Source: an uncultured Marinococcus sp. (GTDB lineage Bacteria > Bacillota > Bacilli > Bacillales > Marinococcaceae). From it: DNA of 48,924 nt. The stretch is taken from assembly GCF_947493875.1 (NCBI RefSeq), contig NZ_CANLSU010000012.1, positions 1-48,924 of the forward strand, given 5' to 3'. The position numbers were made by a program, and so were the translations under genes. Below the pieces are notes generated by a model. That model ran no database searches, was not told the DNA's origin, and worked only from the letters and a program-made list of their open reading frames with translations. Positions 1 to 7,956 of the stretch are shown here, in pieces. Numbering within the stretch: the stretch's first letter is position 1; each line of letters starts with the position of its first letter.

Positions 1-75
1 GCTAACTTCATTCTACTAGAAAAGGACTTCCTTTTTTCGTGTTCGCTCGTTTACACAAAATATTTTACGCTCTCA
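1..75. repeat. Left copy of terminal inverted repeat, probable IS256-type IS end
   Basis: Bases 1-75 are the exact reverse complement of bases 48849-48923. The inner boundary reads GAGAGCGTAAAATATTTTG on the minus strand, followed by TGTGTAAACGAGCG. This A/T-rich, GTGTAAA-containing end resembles the ends of IS256/mutator-type elements, which is recognition by eye rather than a search result. No transposase is inside the window. The element body would lie to the left of base 1, so the contig probably stops where the assembler met a multicopy IS. Both window ends carry the same IS end, implying two copies in opposite orientation or a repeat-collapsed assembly. Confidence 0.7.
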
Positions 76-145
76 TAGAATAAGATAGGGTGAAAATAAG
101 AGAGACCTTAAAAGCTTTATCTTATTACAAAGGTTTCTTATAATT

Positions 146-697
146 CTACGCCTCTTTCTTTTGCTGAAGCTGGCGCACTTTGAACAGATAACCGAAATAA
201 GGTAATGCGGTAAAAATGAGCGGCATTAGCGCAAGCATTGTCGCAACAGTATCAATAATACTAAACCACGAAGAGGAAGGAAGCAGCGATGATAGAATCC
301 AAAGCACAGTAACAAGAAGCAGAAAAAATACCAGTGATACGAACGCGTATCGGCCAAGCTGCTGCTTTTGCTGTAGGTAGACGTCCTGCTTATCCTGCTC
401 TTTCGTATATAAAGGTTTCGTTTCAGGTGGAGCACGAAAAATATGTGTCGTTTCTTCGGCCGAGCACACATGCTCCCAGCCGGCATCCTGATACAGTTGA
501 AAATAATCTGAATCGGGGCGGACACGGTAATCCAGTTCGTAATGCATGCTTGCAGGCTGACCGCGTTTCAGCTTGTAGCCCATAAATCCAAACTGCTCCA
601 GATGCCAGCCTTTGCTGGACTGCTGCTCTAATTTTTGCATATCCTTGTGTTCCGAGAAGGCGAGACCGCCGCTCGTTATGTATTTTCGTTTCGCCAT
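146..697 (-). CDS. DUF2812 domain membrane protein
   Basis: This 183-residue protein begins at the ATG at 697, chosen because AAAGGAG lies about eight bases upstream; the longer open frame to 835 only reads through the neighbouring gene. Residues 1-105 match the DUF2812 pattern: a KRKY start, KGWHLEQFGFMGYKLKRGQP, then YELDYRV and an AGWEHV segment. Two hydrophobic segments follow at about residues 117-137 and 148-170, so the soluble domain is probably cytoplasmic and membrane-tethered. The start lies inside the end of the upstream PadR gene (22-base overlap), indicating translational coupling. PadR plus DUF2812 is a common pair in Firmicutes. The molecular role of DUF2812 is unknown; membrane-stress sensing or modulation of the PadR regulator are only guesses. 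Confidence 0.85.
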   Translation of the reverse strand: MAKRKYITSGGLAFSEHKDMQKLEQQSSKGWHLEQFGFMGYKLKRGQPASMHYELDYRVRPDSDYFQLYQDAGWEHVCSAEETTHIFRAPPETKPLYTKEQDKQDVYLQQKQQLGRYAFVSLVFFLLLVTVLWILSSLLPSSSWFSIIDTVATMLALMPLIFTALPYFGYLFKVRQLQQKKEA

Positions 698-1032
698 GGT
701 AAAGGCACTCCTTTCTGTTCCAATGCTTCTTTTCCGTGATATACCATCTGTTCCCGACGCTGGACCTCCTGCTGAAAGATGTCCATCCCTGTTTCTGTAA
801 TAATATAGACCTTTCGCTGCTCGGCTTCCTTCCATAGCTCGATATAGCCGGCATGCAGCAGCTTCTGGGTCATTGTATATACCGATCCCGGTCCCAGATT
901 GACCTTTCCCTCTGTTAAATCAGCAATGGTCTGCATAATGGCATAGCCGTGCTTTGGCTTCATCAGAGCTAAAAGAATATAATAGTGAGTATCCGTTAAG
1001 TCGCCGGAAGCCAGACTGTCTTTGCGTCCCAA
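676..1032 (-). CDS. PadR-family transcriptional regulator
   Basis: A winged-helix PadR-type repressor of about 118 residues. The DNA-binding part shows the family signature: DTHYYILLALMKPKHGYAIM, then LGPGSVYTMTQKL and the wing YIELWKE..RKVYIITETG. The in-frame ATG at 1050 is a poor start because its own first codons form the AAAGGAGG ribosome site; a TTG at 1032 sits nine bases after that site and is preferred. The gene overlaps the start of the DUF2812 gene, so the two are one operon. A promoter with two palindromic boxes lies directly upstream, suggesting autorepression as is usual in this family. The ligand is unknown. Confidence 0.88.
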   Translation of the reverse strand: MGRKDSLASGDLTDTHYYILLALMKPKHGYAIMQTIADLTEGKVNLGPGSVYTMTQKLLHAGYIELWKEAEQRKVYIITETGMDIFQQEVQRREQMVYHGKEALEQKGVPLPWRNENT

Positions 1033-1043
1033 AAAAAGGCCTC

Positions 1044-1103
1044 CTTTCATATCATTTAATGATAGGTTATAAAATATTATATCATTAAATAATATAAATG
1101 CAA
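1044..1103 (-). promoter_or_regulatory. padR promoter with two palindromic operator boxes
   Basis: On the minus strand TTGCAT (1098-1103) and TATAAT (1076-1081) are separated by 16 bases and make a good sigma-A promoter. Two similar palindromes overlap it: ATATCATTTAATGATA around 1049-1064 and ATATCATTAAATAATAT around 1079-1095. Paired A/T-rich palindromes over the promoter are typical of PadR autoregulation. Binding by this particular PadR protein is inferred from adjacency. Confidence 0.6.
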
Positions 1104-1179
1104 CTTGAAAGATTTGAAATGTTTGGAAATAGTATGTAGATGGGAAAAAAGTTGGTGATGGAATAAAGGAGGCAAACCA

Positions 1180-2166
1180 ATGAAACGTATTTCGAGATGG
1201 ATGCTCTCTACGATTACTGTTGCCGGTATGATCGTGACGCCGGCCGGAGCCCTGGCAACCAATGACGAATCAGAAGAACCAATGATGAATGTACATACTA
1301 CAATGGCATCGGAAATGGCGGTAACAAATGAGGACCCAGGAAAAAGCATAGCGATCATGCGGGCTGCCTTAAATGCGCATGGATATTTGATGGATATTGA
1401 GAGCATCCTTGGGAGGAATACATGGGACTTTCTCGTTGAACATCAACATACTGAGAATGAAAGCAAAAGCGGGAATGCTTCAGAGAGCGAAAAACAGAAA
1501 GCAGCAGTAGCTTCAGGGGAAGAAGCCATTGAAACAGTGAAGCAAAATGAAGACTTTGGCGAAGATATACGTTTTGATGATTTGGGCGGTGAATTGCAGG
1601 AAGACGGGCAGGGATCCTATTATACAGTTCAATTAACATCAAAAGAGCTTTCAGAAGCCGGTGGAACGGGGACCGTGGACCGGTTTAAAGTATATCAGAA
1701 CGGAGAGTATACCTCCGTCTACGGAGAGGAACAGAATACAAGCAGCAATCAAAATCAATCCTTGGCGGAAGACACCGACCGATATGTCAATGCCCGCTTT
1801 GGCTACCGGATCGATTATCCGTCTGACTGGGAGCCGCAGCAGGAAGCGGACAACGGAGACGGAAGGGTTTTACAGAATTTTGATGACAGCCATAATGCTC
1901 TGGTATTTGGAAGTCATGAGGACAGTAACAAGGCAGAGTATACAGAGAGCAGCTCATACAAAGAAATGGAACTAAAAGAGGGCGGCACGGGATATTATCA
2001 GCTATCCGAAGAGGAGGACAGCTTTACATTTTCCCTTCGGATGTTTGAAAACAATAATAGATATGGATTCGAAGCTGAAGTGCCGGAAGAACAGGGGGCC
2101 CCGTCGCAGGAAGAGATTCGGGAAATTGCCAGAACACTTACCGTGCTGGAATCCGAAGAAGAATAG
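1180..2166 (+). CDS. Exported acidic protein of unknown function
   Basis: A 328-residue protein preceded by AAAGGAGG with seven-base spacing. Residues 1-26 form a Sec signal peptide (positive KRISR start, hydrophobic core, cleavage probably after GALA), and no lipobox cysteine is present, so the protein is likely secreted or wall-associated. The mature part is strongly acidic, as expected for an extracellular protein in saline or alkaline conditions. Around residues 205-325 there is a domain starting RYVNARFGYRIDYPSDWEP, a pattern seen in several bacterial lipoproteins whose core begins with a Tyr-Pro-x-x-Trp motif (PsbP-like beta fold), but the family cannot be fixed by eye. It is monocistronic and followed by a clear terminator. 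Confidence 0.75.
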   Translation: MKRISRWMLSTITVAGMIVTPAGALATNDESEEPMMNVHTTMASEMAVTNEDPGKSIAIMRAALNAHGYLMDIESILGRNTWDFLVEHQHTENESKSGNASESEKQKAAVASGEEAIETVKQNEDFGEDIRFDDLGGELQEDGQGSYYTVQLTSKELSEAGGTGTVDRFKVYQNGEYTSVYGEEQNTSSNQNQSLAEDTDRYVNARFGYRIDYPSDWEPQQEADNGDGRVLQNFDDSHNALVFGSHEDSNKAEYTESSSYKEMELKEGGTGYYQLSEEEDSFTFSLRMFENNNRYGFEAEVPEEQGAPSQEEIREIARTLTVLESEEE

Positions 2167-2170
2167 AAAA

Positions 2171-2204
2171 AGCGGAGGTGGATTATTTCCATCTCCGCTT
2201 TATT
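2171..2204 (+). terminator. Rho-independent terminator of the exported protein gene
   Basis: Five bases after the stop codon AGCGGAGGTGG pairs with CCATCTCCGCT across a short A/T loop, followed by TTTATT. Confidence 0.8.
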
Positions 2205-2400
2205 AGGAATTTTCACAATGAGTATAAACTGTTTCTTCTAAGAGGTCTGGTAGCATTGCGGGCTGGTATTGCCAAAGCTTTTCCCATCCTGACATAATAA
2301 ATGGAGAAACCGGAGACCATGTCGAACGTAAAAATATATAGGCTTGATGAGCAGGAATAAAATTAAAGAATTTATTACGTCACAGGCGGGGAGATGAAAA

Positions 2401-2589
2401 ATGAAGGCTATGACATTATGTCACCAGGCGTTTTGTATTGTGTTTCTTATTTTAATGGGATTGGATTTTACAGGAGTTATTACTATCCCATTCTGGCTTT
2501 TTAATGGTTTGGTAGCTGTACTCCTTATATCTACAATTGTTATTTGGATAGACCAGAGAAAGAAAAAACAAGAAAGCATCGGGCGATGA
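2401..2589 (+). CDS. Small two-TM membrane protein
   Basis: A 62-residue protein after a GGGGAG ribosome site. Hydrophobic segments at about residues 8-27 and 31-50 are followed by a basic tail (DQRKKKQESIGR), giving a hairpin topology with the charged tail in the cytoplasm. No family is recognised. It heads a run of three consecutive short membrane-protein frames on the plus strand (2401-2863), which may be one transcript. Confidence 0.6.
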   Translation: MKAMTLCHQAFCIVFLILMGLDFTGVITIPFWLFNGLVAVLLISTIVIWIDQRKKKQESIGR

Positions 2590-2637
2590 AATTTTATATT
2601 AGTGCTGAATTAAGCATTATTGAGGTGGTGGCTACAG

Positions 2638-2721
2638 ATGAAAAATAAATCCATGCGGTTTTTGGCGTATTTTCTTATTGGCATGCTTGTAGGGGCGTTG
2701 CTGCTGCAGCTGATAAATTAA
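2638..2721 (+). CDS. 27-residue single-TM peptide
   Basis: The frame starts with MKNKSMRFLAYFLIGMLVG and ends ...LLLQLIN before a TAA at 2719-2721. GAGGTGG lies about nine bases before the ATG. It has a positively charged start and one uninterrupted hydrophobic helix of about 20 residues, the pattern of a bacterial membrane miniprotein or type I toxin-like peptide. It could be chance, but the ribosome site, composition and position between two similar frames favour a real gene. No antisense RNA promoter was evident. Confidence 0.45.
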   Translation: MKNKSMRFLAYFLIGMLVGALLLQLIN

Positions 2722-2773
2722 TCAGACGGAGTATTTGGATTTAGAGACAGCCTTGGTGATAAAGGATTGAAGC

Positions 2774-2863
2774 ATGGATGAGTATTTTTTCGTACTGGGC
2801 AGTATCACATCCGCAGTATTTCTCTTTTACTGGGACAAAAAATCGAATAAAAATAAAAGGTAA
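2774..2863 (+). CDS. 29-residue single-TM peptide
   Basis: MDEYFFVLGSITSAVFLFYW is followed by DKKSNKNKR and a TAA stop. An AAGGA motif lies about ten bases upstream of the ATG, which is acceptable but not strong. One hydrophobic helix is followed by a strongly basic tail, so the C-terminus is expected inside. It is the third member of a run of tiny membrane proteins beginning at 2401. Function unknown. Confidence 0.4.
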   Translation: MDEYFFVLGSITSAVFLFYWDKKSNKNKR

Positions 2864-2897
2864 AGGCTGGCCGTTAGTTAATAGAATTTCCGTTCTT

Positions 2898-3173
2898 TCA
2901 TTTCTTTATCATTTCATAAATAGCAATCCCTATCCATCCAAGCCCCGTACCTAACCAGATACAAAATGTTACAAAAGCTAAAGCAATCCCTGTAAAGGGA
3001 TCATCCGGCCCCAGAAAACTATAAATAATAATCCCTGTTCCTCCCAATACCAATAAAGCAGTCAAAGCATGCACAAATCTCTCTGTTTTCGGCAGCAGGT
3101 AGCTGAAAAATATTATGGGTGCGATAACAAGTAGGATAGCAATAAAGAATCCATACTGCGCTATAAACGTCAT
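2898..3173 (-). CDS. Small three-TM membrane protein
   Basis: A 91-residue hydrophobic protein with a GGAGGG ribosome site eight bases before the ATG. Three membrane segments are visible at about residues 8-27, 36-54 and 62-86, with a short basic end (EMIKK). No recognised domain. It converges on the tiny plus-strand membrane genes at 2401-2863 and has no obvious operon partner. Confidence 0.6.
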   Translation of the reverse strand: MTFIAQYGFFIAILLVIAPIIFFSYLLPKTERFVHALTALLVLGGTGIIIYSFLGPDDPFTGIALAFVTFCIWLGTGLGWIGIAIYEMIKK

Positions 3174-3376
3174 GAACTTGTCCCTCCAGCGTATGTGCTT
3201 TAATTATGCCAATGCTGATAATACCTAATTTTACCATAATAATAAAAGATCAGGTCTCGGCATTTAATTGTACTTTCAGCGCTCCAAAGCAATTTTGAAT
3301 GATGACAAGTTGGAATAATGTTAAAGTTCTCTCTTTTTCCTTATAATGAAAGAAAAGATACTAAAAGGGGAGTTAT

Positions 3377-4504
3377 ATGAATAAAAAACGGTGGTTTTTT
3401 AGTATAACGGCAATTCTTGTGCTGGCCGGCGGCTGGTATTTGTACCAGGCGTTTACGGCCTCAGAATATGAAGAAGTGGTGGCGACGGAACAGACGGAAC
3501 TGCAGGGGGATCTGGAAGGCATGGAGCAGGCGACGTTTGCCGGGGGGTGCTTCTGGTGCATGGAGCCGCCATTTGAATCCCGTCCCGGCGTCGTCAGCGT
3601 GATATCCGGCTATACGGGCGGCGAGGAAAAAAACCCTACGTATGATGAAGTGTCAAGCAAAGAAACAGGCCATCAGGAAGCAGTTCAAATTACGTATGAT
3701 CCGGAGAAGATCAGCTACGAAGACCTTCTGCAGATTTACTGGCGCCAGATTGACCCGACGGATGACGAAGGGCAGTTTGTGGATAAAGGAGAGCCGTATT
3801 TGTCGGCCATATTTTATCATGATGAGGCGCAGCGGCAGGCAGCGGAAGCTTCCTTAATGGAAATGGAGAACTCCGGCCGGTTTGATGGAGATATTGTGAC
3901 GTCCATTGAAGAATACGATACCTTTTACGAAGCAGAGGCCTATCATCAGGATTACTATAAGAAAAACCCGGGAAGGTATGAATATTACCGTAATAATTCC
4001 GGACGCGATGCCTATTTGAATGACGTATGGGGAGAGGATAAAAAGTATGAAGTCAGCACGGACTCCCCGTTTACCGTTGAAGATAAAGAAGCGGCCGTTT
4101 CAGAATTGAACAGCATGCAGTATGAAGTGACGCAGGAAGACGGCACGGAGCCTGCTTACGATAATGCTTATCATGATAATGAGCAGGAAGGAATATACGT
4201 TGATATTGTCTCCGGAGAGCCTTTATTCAGCACGCGAGATCAGTTTGACTCCGGTACAGGCTGGCCGAGCTTCACGAAGCCTCTGGAGCTGGGCAATATT
4301 ACGTATGAAGAAGACACTGGCATTTTAGGAACGAACGTGGAAGTGCGAAGCAAGCACGCAGATTCCCATTTAGGCCATGTGTTTCAGGACGGCCCGGAGC
4401 CGACAGGTCTTAGGTACTGCATGAATTCAGCAGCCATGGAATTTATTCCGGCTGATGAATTGGAAGGTACCGAATACGAGCAGTACGCGAAAAATTTTCA
4501 ATAG
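3377..4504 (+). CDS. msrAB: Membrane-anchored peptide methionine sulfoxide reductase MsrA-MsrB fusion
   Basis: A 375-residue bifunctional enzyme that reduces both S- and R-epimers of methionine sulfoxide in oxidised proteins. Residues 6-24 form an uncleaved signal anchor, so the catalytic part is probably outside the membrane. The MsrA domain spans about 50-215 with GCFWC at 57-61 (nucleophile Cys58). The MsrB domain spans about 232-370 with the GTGWPSF motif, HADSHLGHVF, and RYCMNSA carrying the catalytic Cys348. The CxxC zinc pairs of many MsrB proteins are absent. AAAAGGGGAG precedes the ATG. Gram-positive MsrAB fusions are usually cytoplasmic or anchored; this one is anchored and highly acidic. 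A possible -10 TATAAT lies at 3342-3347. Confidence 0.93.
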   Translation: MNKKRWFFSITAILVLAGGWYLYQAFTASEYEEVVATEQTELQGDLEGMEQATFAGGCFWCMEPPFESRPGVVSVISGYTGGEEKNPTYDEVSSKETGHQEAVQITYDPEKISYEDLLQIYWRQIDPTDDEGQFVDKGEPYLSAIFYHDEAQRQAAEASLMEMENSGRFDGDIVTSIEEYDTFYEAEAYHQDYYKKNPGRYEYYRNNSGRDAYLNDVWGEDKKYEVSTDSPFTVEDKEAAVSELNSMQYEVTQEDGTEPAYDNAYHDNEQEGIYVDIVSGEPLFSTRDQFDSGTGWPSFTKPLELGNITYEEDTGILGTNVEVRSKHADSHLGHVFQDGPEPTGLRYCMNSAAMEFIPADELEGTEYEQYAKNFQ

Positions 4505-4510
4505 CAGACA

Positions 4511-4543
4511 AAAAGCTCTCTTCGTTTGGAAGAGGGCTTTTTT
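4511..4543. terminator. Bidirectional terminator between msrAB and the MFS gene
   Basis: AGCTCTCTTC and GGAAGAGGGCT form a stem with a GTTT loop. A-tract and T-tract on either side allow termination from both directions, serving msrAB on plus and the MFS gene on minus. Confidence 0.85.
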
Positions 4544-4587
4544 GCTGCTATTTATTCTATCAGCATAGATAAGACAGCCGTATTCTG

Positions 4588-5811
4588 TTAATCCTTCTTC
4601 AGGGACTCCTGCATACGAACGAGCGTGACGGTGCCGGCGGCAAACGGAAGCACAGCCACGAGGCCGATGGCCCAGGAAACGTTCAGCGTGTCCACAAACA
4701 GACCGGCGAGTAAGGCCCCGAAGGCGTACCCGCTGTCCCGCCAGAAACGGTACACCCCGTTCGCTTTGGCCCTCCAGGGCGCAGGGGCTGAGTCGCTGAC
4801 CGCCGCGATGAGGACTGGATACACCATCGCGGTCCCGAGGCCGAGCAGAATGGAGCTGCCGAGCCACCATCCATAGGAAGCTCCGGCGAGAAGCGCACAC
4901 AGGGAAAAGGCCTGCAGCCAGAGGCCGCCGACGATGAGCCGCTTGCGGCCGATAACATCGCTCCAGGGACCGGTAAACAGCTGGGCCATGCCCCAGGTGA
5001 GGGGATACGCCGCCACGATCACACCGATTTGGCTGACGGATAATCCGCCGGACGCGAAGAAGAGGGGAAACAGGCCCCAGGCCATGCCATCCTTGAGGTT
5101 GGTCGTCAGCCCGGCAAAGCTGAAGCTCGAAAGGGCGGGCTGCTTCCAGGTTGTCTGGGCAAACGCCTGCCAAAAGGGTAGGGAGGATTCCCCGGAAGCC
5201 GTCTGACGGGCCACCTGCCTGCTCGTATCAGGTACGAACAATGAAAGCAGGAACCCGAGGCCCACGATGCCGAAGCCAAGAAAGAACGGCTCGGGGCGCA
5301 GGGACGTCGTCGAAGCCACGTAGCCGGAAACGGCGGCCATCATGGAAAGCCCCATATAGCCGGCAAACTCATTCAGGCCGACAGCCGTCCCGCGCTGAGA
5401 CGGTTTAGCCAGATCCACCTTCATATTGACGGTCATCGACCAGGTCAGCCCCTGATTGATGCCTAAGAAGATATTGGCGACGATGACCATCCACCAGGCG
5501 GAGGCAAAAATAATCAGGAGAGGGACGAAGAGGCCGAATGCCCATCCAATTAATAATATCTCCTTGCGTCCAAAGCGATCGGCAAGCGCACCGGCCAGGA
5601 GGTTGACCAGGGCCTTGGAAAATCCAAAGCTGACAATAAAGGAAAGGGCGGCACTGGCTGATGCGAGGCCAAACAGCTCTTCGCCGATCAGCGGGAGCAC
5701 GGTGCGTTCCAGTCCGACCATCGAGCCGACAAAGACGTTAATGAGTATTAATAGAAAAAAGGGAAGACGGTTTTCAACGATACCGAAGGAAGCCGCTTTG
5801 GATGTCATCAT
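4588..5811 (-). CDS. MFS transporter
   Basis: A 407-residue, twelve-segment major facilitator with AAAGGAGG upstream of an ATGATG start. The cytoplasmic loop 2-3 motif A is present as GALADRFGRKEI, with the pseudo-repeat GPWSDVIGRKRL in the second half. Substrate cannot be told from sequence; DHA1-type drug/solute efflux is the closest general class. It lies 56 bases downstream of the methyltransferase gene on the same strand and the two probably form a unit, set apart from the sulfur operon by a hairpin at 6462-6488. Confidence 0.85.
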   Translation of the reverse strand: MMTSKAASFGIVENRLPFFLLILINVFVGSMVGLERTVLPLIGEELFGLASASAALSFIVSFGFSKALVNLLAGALADRFGRKEILLIGWAFGLFVPLLIIFASAWWMVIVANIFLGINQGLTWSMTVNMKVDLAKPSQRGTAVGLNEFAGYMGLSMMAAVSGYVASTTSLRPEPFFLGFGIVGLGFLLSLFVPDTSRQVARQTASGESSLPFWQAFAQTTWKQPALSSFSFAGLTTNLKDGMAWGLFPLFFASGGLSVSQIGVIVAAYPLTWGMAQLFTGPWSDVIGRKRLIVGGLWLQAFSLCALLAGASYGWWLGSSILLGLGTAMVYPVLIAAVSDSAPAPWRAKANGVYRFWRDSGYAFGALLAGLFVDTLNVSWAIGLVAVLPFAAGTVTLVRMQESLKKD

Positions 5812-5867
5812 TTATTCCTCCTTTGCTTGATAAAATGTGGAGCCTTTACATGAATTCATTGGAGGTT

Positions 5868-6431
5868 TTACGTTTGCACCGCTTCCACCATATAATGGCC
5901 GTCATTCAGGACATGAATAGTGGTGGTAAATCCGTAGCTCTCGATGGTGCGGGCGAACGCCTCCGACGGTAACCGGATTTCAAGCGGCGGCCCGGATTCT
6001 GTTTCTGTGGCTTCCCATTCGTAAAAGAAGACCGTGCCTCCGGGCTTCAGAATACGCCGGAGCTCGGCGAACCCCTGGTCAAAATCATCAATTTCATGCA
6101 TCACGAAGGCGACGACGATTTTATCGACCTGGTTCTCTGTTAAGGCAATCTTCTCCAGGCCGGATAGGATCAGGGTGATATTGGAGGCGCGGGCTTGTTC
6201 GGCATAGGCTTTTAATTCGGTTAGCATCCGGTCCTCGATATCAACGGCGTAGAGGTGATGGGCCTGTTCGGCCATCGGGATCGTGAAGTATCCATTGCCG
6301 GCTCCGATATCTGCGATCCGATCCGTCTCCTGAATATGCATCAGGGGCAGCAGCTTCGTCATCGGAAGGGCCTGCTGCCGTTCGTCACTCCGGAGTTTTT
6401 GGGATTTGGCTGGGTCAAAGCGGTGACTCAT
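5868..6431 (-). CDS. Class I SAM-dependent methyltransferase
   Basis: A 187-residue protein with the Rossmann methyltransferase signature IADIGAGNGYFTIPMAE (motif I, about residues 38-54), an acidic residue ending strand beta-2 (YAVDIED) and LRRILKPGGTVFFYEW after beta-4/5. The ribosome site AAGGAGG stands seven bases before the ATG. It resembles the UbiE/arsenite-methyltransferase-like subgroup without its cysteine pairs, so the substrate is open. It is followed by the MFS gene. Proximity to the reactive-sulfur operon suggests, but does not show, a role in thiol or toxicant handling. Confidence 0.82.
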   Translation of the reverse strand: MSHRFDPAKSQKLRSDERQQALPMTKLLPLMHIQETDRIADIGAGNGYFTIPMAEQAHHLYAVDIEDRMLTELKAYAEQARASNITLILSGLEKIALTENQVDKIVVAFVMHEIDDFDQGFAELRRILKPGGTVFFYEWEATETESGPPLEIRLPSEAFARTIESYGFTTTIHVLNDGHYMVEAVQT

Positions 6432-6461
6432 ACAATCTCCTCCTTAAGTAAGCATCATAAA

Positions 6462-6488
6462 GGGGGCCCTGTATCGTACAGAGCCCCC
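6462..6488 (-). terminator. Hairpin terminator after cstB
   Basis: GGGGGCCCTGTA pairs with TACAGAGCCCCC (one mismatch) across a TCG loop, between the stop of cstB and the start of the methyltransferase gene. On the minus strand the tail is only TTTATG, so termination may be partial. Confidence 0.65.
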
Positions 6489-6515
6489 GGTATTTCGTTT
6501 GTTTTGTTCTCACAC

Positions 6516-7925
6516 TTAGCTGGTGGTTTCGAGCTGGTCCTTTTTCCATTTCATGAAGCCGCCCTCTACGTTAATCACGTCAAAGCCGTGGTTCTGGAGA
6601 ATGCTGGCGGCGATGGCGGAGCGTTTGCCCGAGGCGCAGTGGACGGCGACCGGCTGCTCCGTGGAAAGTTCATCGGTCCGGGTTGGCAGCTGCTGGAGCG
6701 ACACGTGCACCGCGTCCGGGACGTGGGACTGGTCCCATTCGTCCTGGTAGCGGACATCGAGAATCTGCACGTCCTGGTGGCGGCGACGCTCTTCGACCTG
6801 CTTCGGCGTTTCGTTCGTATACGTGCGCAGGTTCGAGGCGCTGGCTACCACCGACGTGGCAAAGAATCCTTTCAGCCGGTCCATGCCCATGCCGGTAAGA
6901 GTCCGGCGCAGCTGGTTTTGGTCGGCTGGATCAGCGATCAGGTAAATATCCGCGTCATAGTCGGCGAGCCGGCCCATCCATTCGGCAAACGAGCCCGGGA
7001 ACGGAAGGTTGATCGTGCCCGGAATGCTTCCCATTGCGAAGGCGGCGGCGCTGCGGGTATCAACGACCATCGTATGGTCCTGTCCGGCCAGGACGGCCAC
7101 GTCGTCGCCGGTGCCCTGCATTTCCACGGTCGCCGGGATCTCGGCGAGCGGCGTCATGGCCTGTTTGTTCACTTCTTTCATTTTGGCAAAATACGTTGGC
7201 GGCTCGCTCTGGCCGTCGAGGAGAAAGTCTACGAAGGCCTGCTCGTCGGTCGGCTGAAAGGCGGGATTGTACATCCGCTCGTAGCCGACGGTGCTTGTTG
7301 GTACGGCACCGAGCGCTTTGCCGCAGGAGCTGCCGGCACCGTGGCCCGGCCAGATCTGCATATAATCGCCGTATTCCTTGAACTGCTGGAGGGAATGAAA
7401 CATCTGCCGGGCGCCTGTATCCGCAGAATCCTTCACGCCGACGGATTTTTCGAGCAGGTCCGGACGACCGACATCGCCGACGAAGACGAAGTCGCCGGTA
7501 AAGACGCCCATGGGGCGATCGGCGGCGGCACCGTCGGTGAGTTCATAGGAGACATGCTCCGGTGTATGGCCCGGCGTGTGCAGAGCTCTCAGCTTGATGT
7601 TGCCAATATAAATGTCTTCGCCATGCTTCACGCCGTGGAGCGGCAGATCCTGATTCCACTCGTAGCCGCCATTGTCGGCGCCTTCCGTGGAATAATAGAT
7701 CGTGGCGCCGGTCCGGCGGGCAAGCTCGGTCACCCCGGAGACAAAGTCCGCATGAATATGGGTCTCGAACGCTCCGGTAATACGGAATCCCTGTTCGCGG
7801 GCGATCTGCAGATAGTCCTCAATATTGCGGGAAGGGTCAATGACGGCCGCCTCCCCGGTGGCCTGACAGCCAACCATATAGGAAGCCTGGGCCAACGACG
7901 TGTCATAAAAATATTTCAAATACAT
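6516..7925 (-). CDS. cstB: CstB-like persulfide dioxygenase-rhodanese fusion
   Basis: A 469-residue enzyme that oxidises low-molecular-weight persulfides and moves sulfane sulfur, yielding thiosulfate in the S. aureus CstB model. From the ATG at 7925 (AAGGAG nine bases upstream; an earlier TTG at 7928 is less likely) the metallo-beta-lactamase/ETHE1 domain covers residues 1-240 with THIHADF, LHTPGHT, TGD and PGHGAGSSCG. The first histidine pair and GHT/GHG supply the mononuclear iron ligands; Phe replaces the second-metal His, as expected in persulfide dioxygenases. A degenerate rhodanese domain lacking Cys spans about 270-360, and an active rhodanese with HCASGKRS ends the protein (Cys430). 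Cys201, in GSSCGK, matches the cysteine known to matter in S. aureus CstB. Last gene of the CstR-controlled operon. Confidence 0.92.
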   Translation of the reverse strand: MYLKYFYDTSLAQASYMVGCQATGEAAVIDPSRNIEDYLQIAREQGFRITGAFETHIHADFVSGVTELARRTGATIYYSTEGADNGGYEWNQDLPLHGVKHGEDIYIGNIKLRALHTPGHTPEHVSYELTDGAAADRPMGVFTGDFVFVGDVGRPDLLEKSVGVKDSADTGARQMFHSLQQFKEYGDYMQIWPGHGAGSSCGKALGAVPTSTVGYERMYNPAFQPTDEQAFVDFLLDGQSEPPTYFAKMKEVNKQAMTPLAEIPATVEMQGTGDDVAVLAGQDHTMVVDTRSAAAFAMGSIPGTINLPFPGSFAEWMGRLADYDADIYLIADPADQNQLRRTLTGMGMDRLKGFFATSVVASASNLRTYTNETPKQVEERRRHQDVQILDVRYQDEWDQSHVPDAVHVSLQQLPTRTDELSTEQPVAVHCASGKRSAIAASILQNHGFDVINVEGGFMKWKKDQLETTS

Positions 7926-7956
7926 CAATCATCGCTCCTTCAAATTAGAATAGATG

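Noticed and set aside
4427-5173. 248-codon minus-strand frame overlapping the MFS gene
   Set aside because: Alternate frame of the MFS gene; arginine/cysteine-rich and lacking hydrophobic segments.
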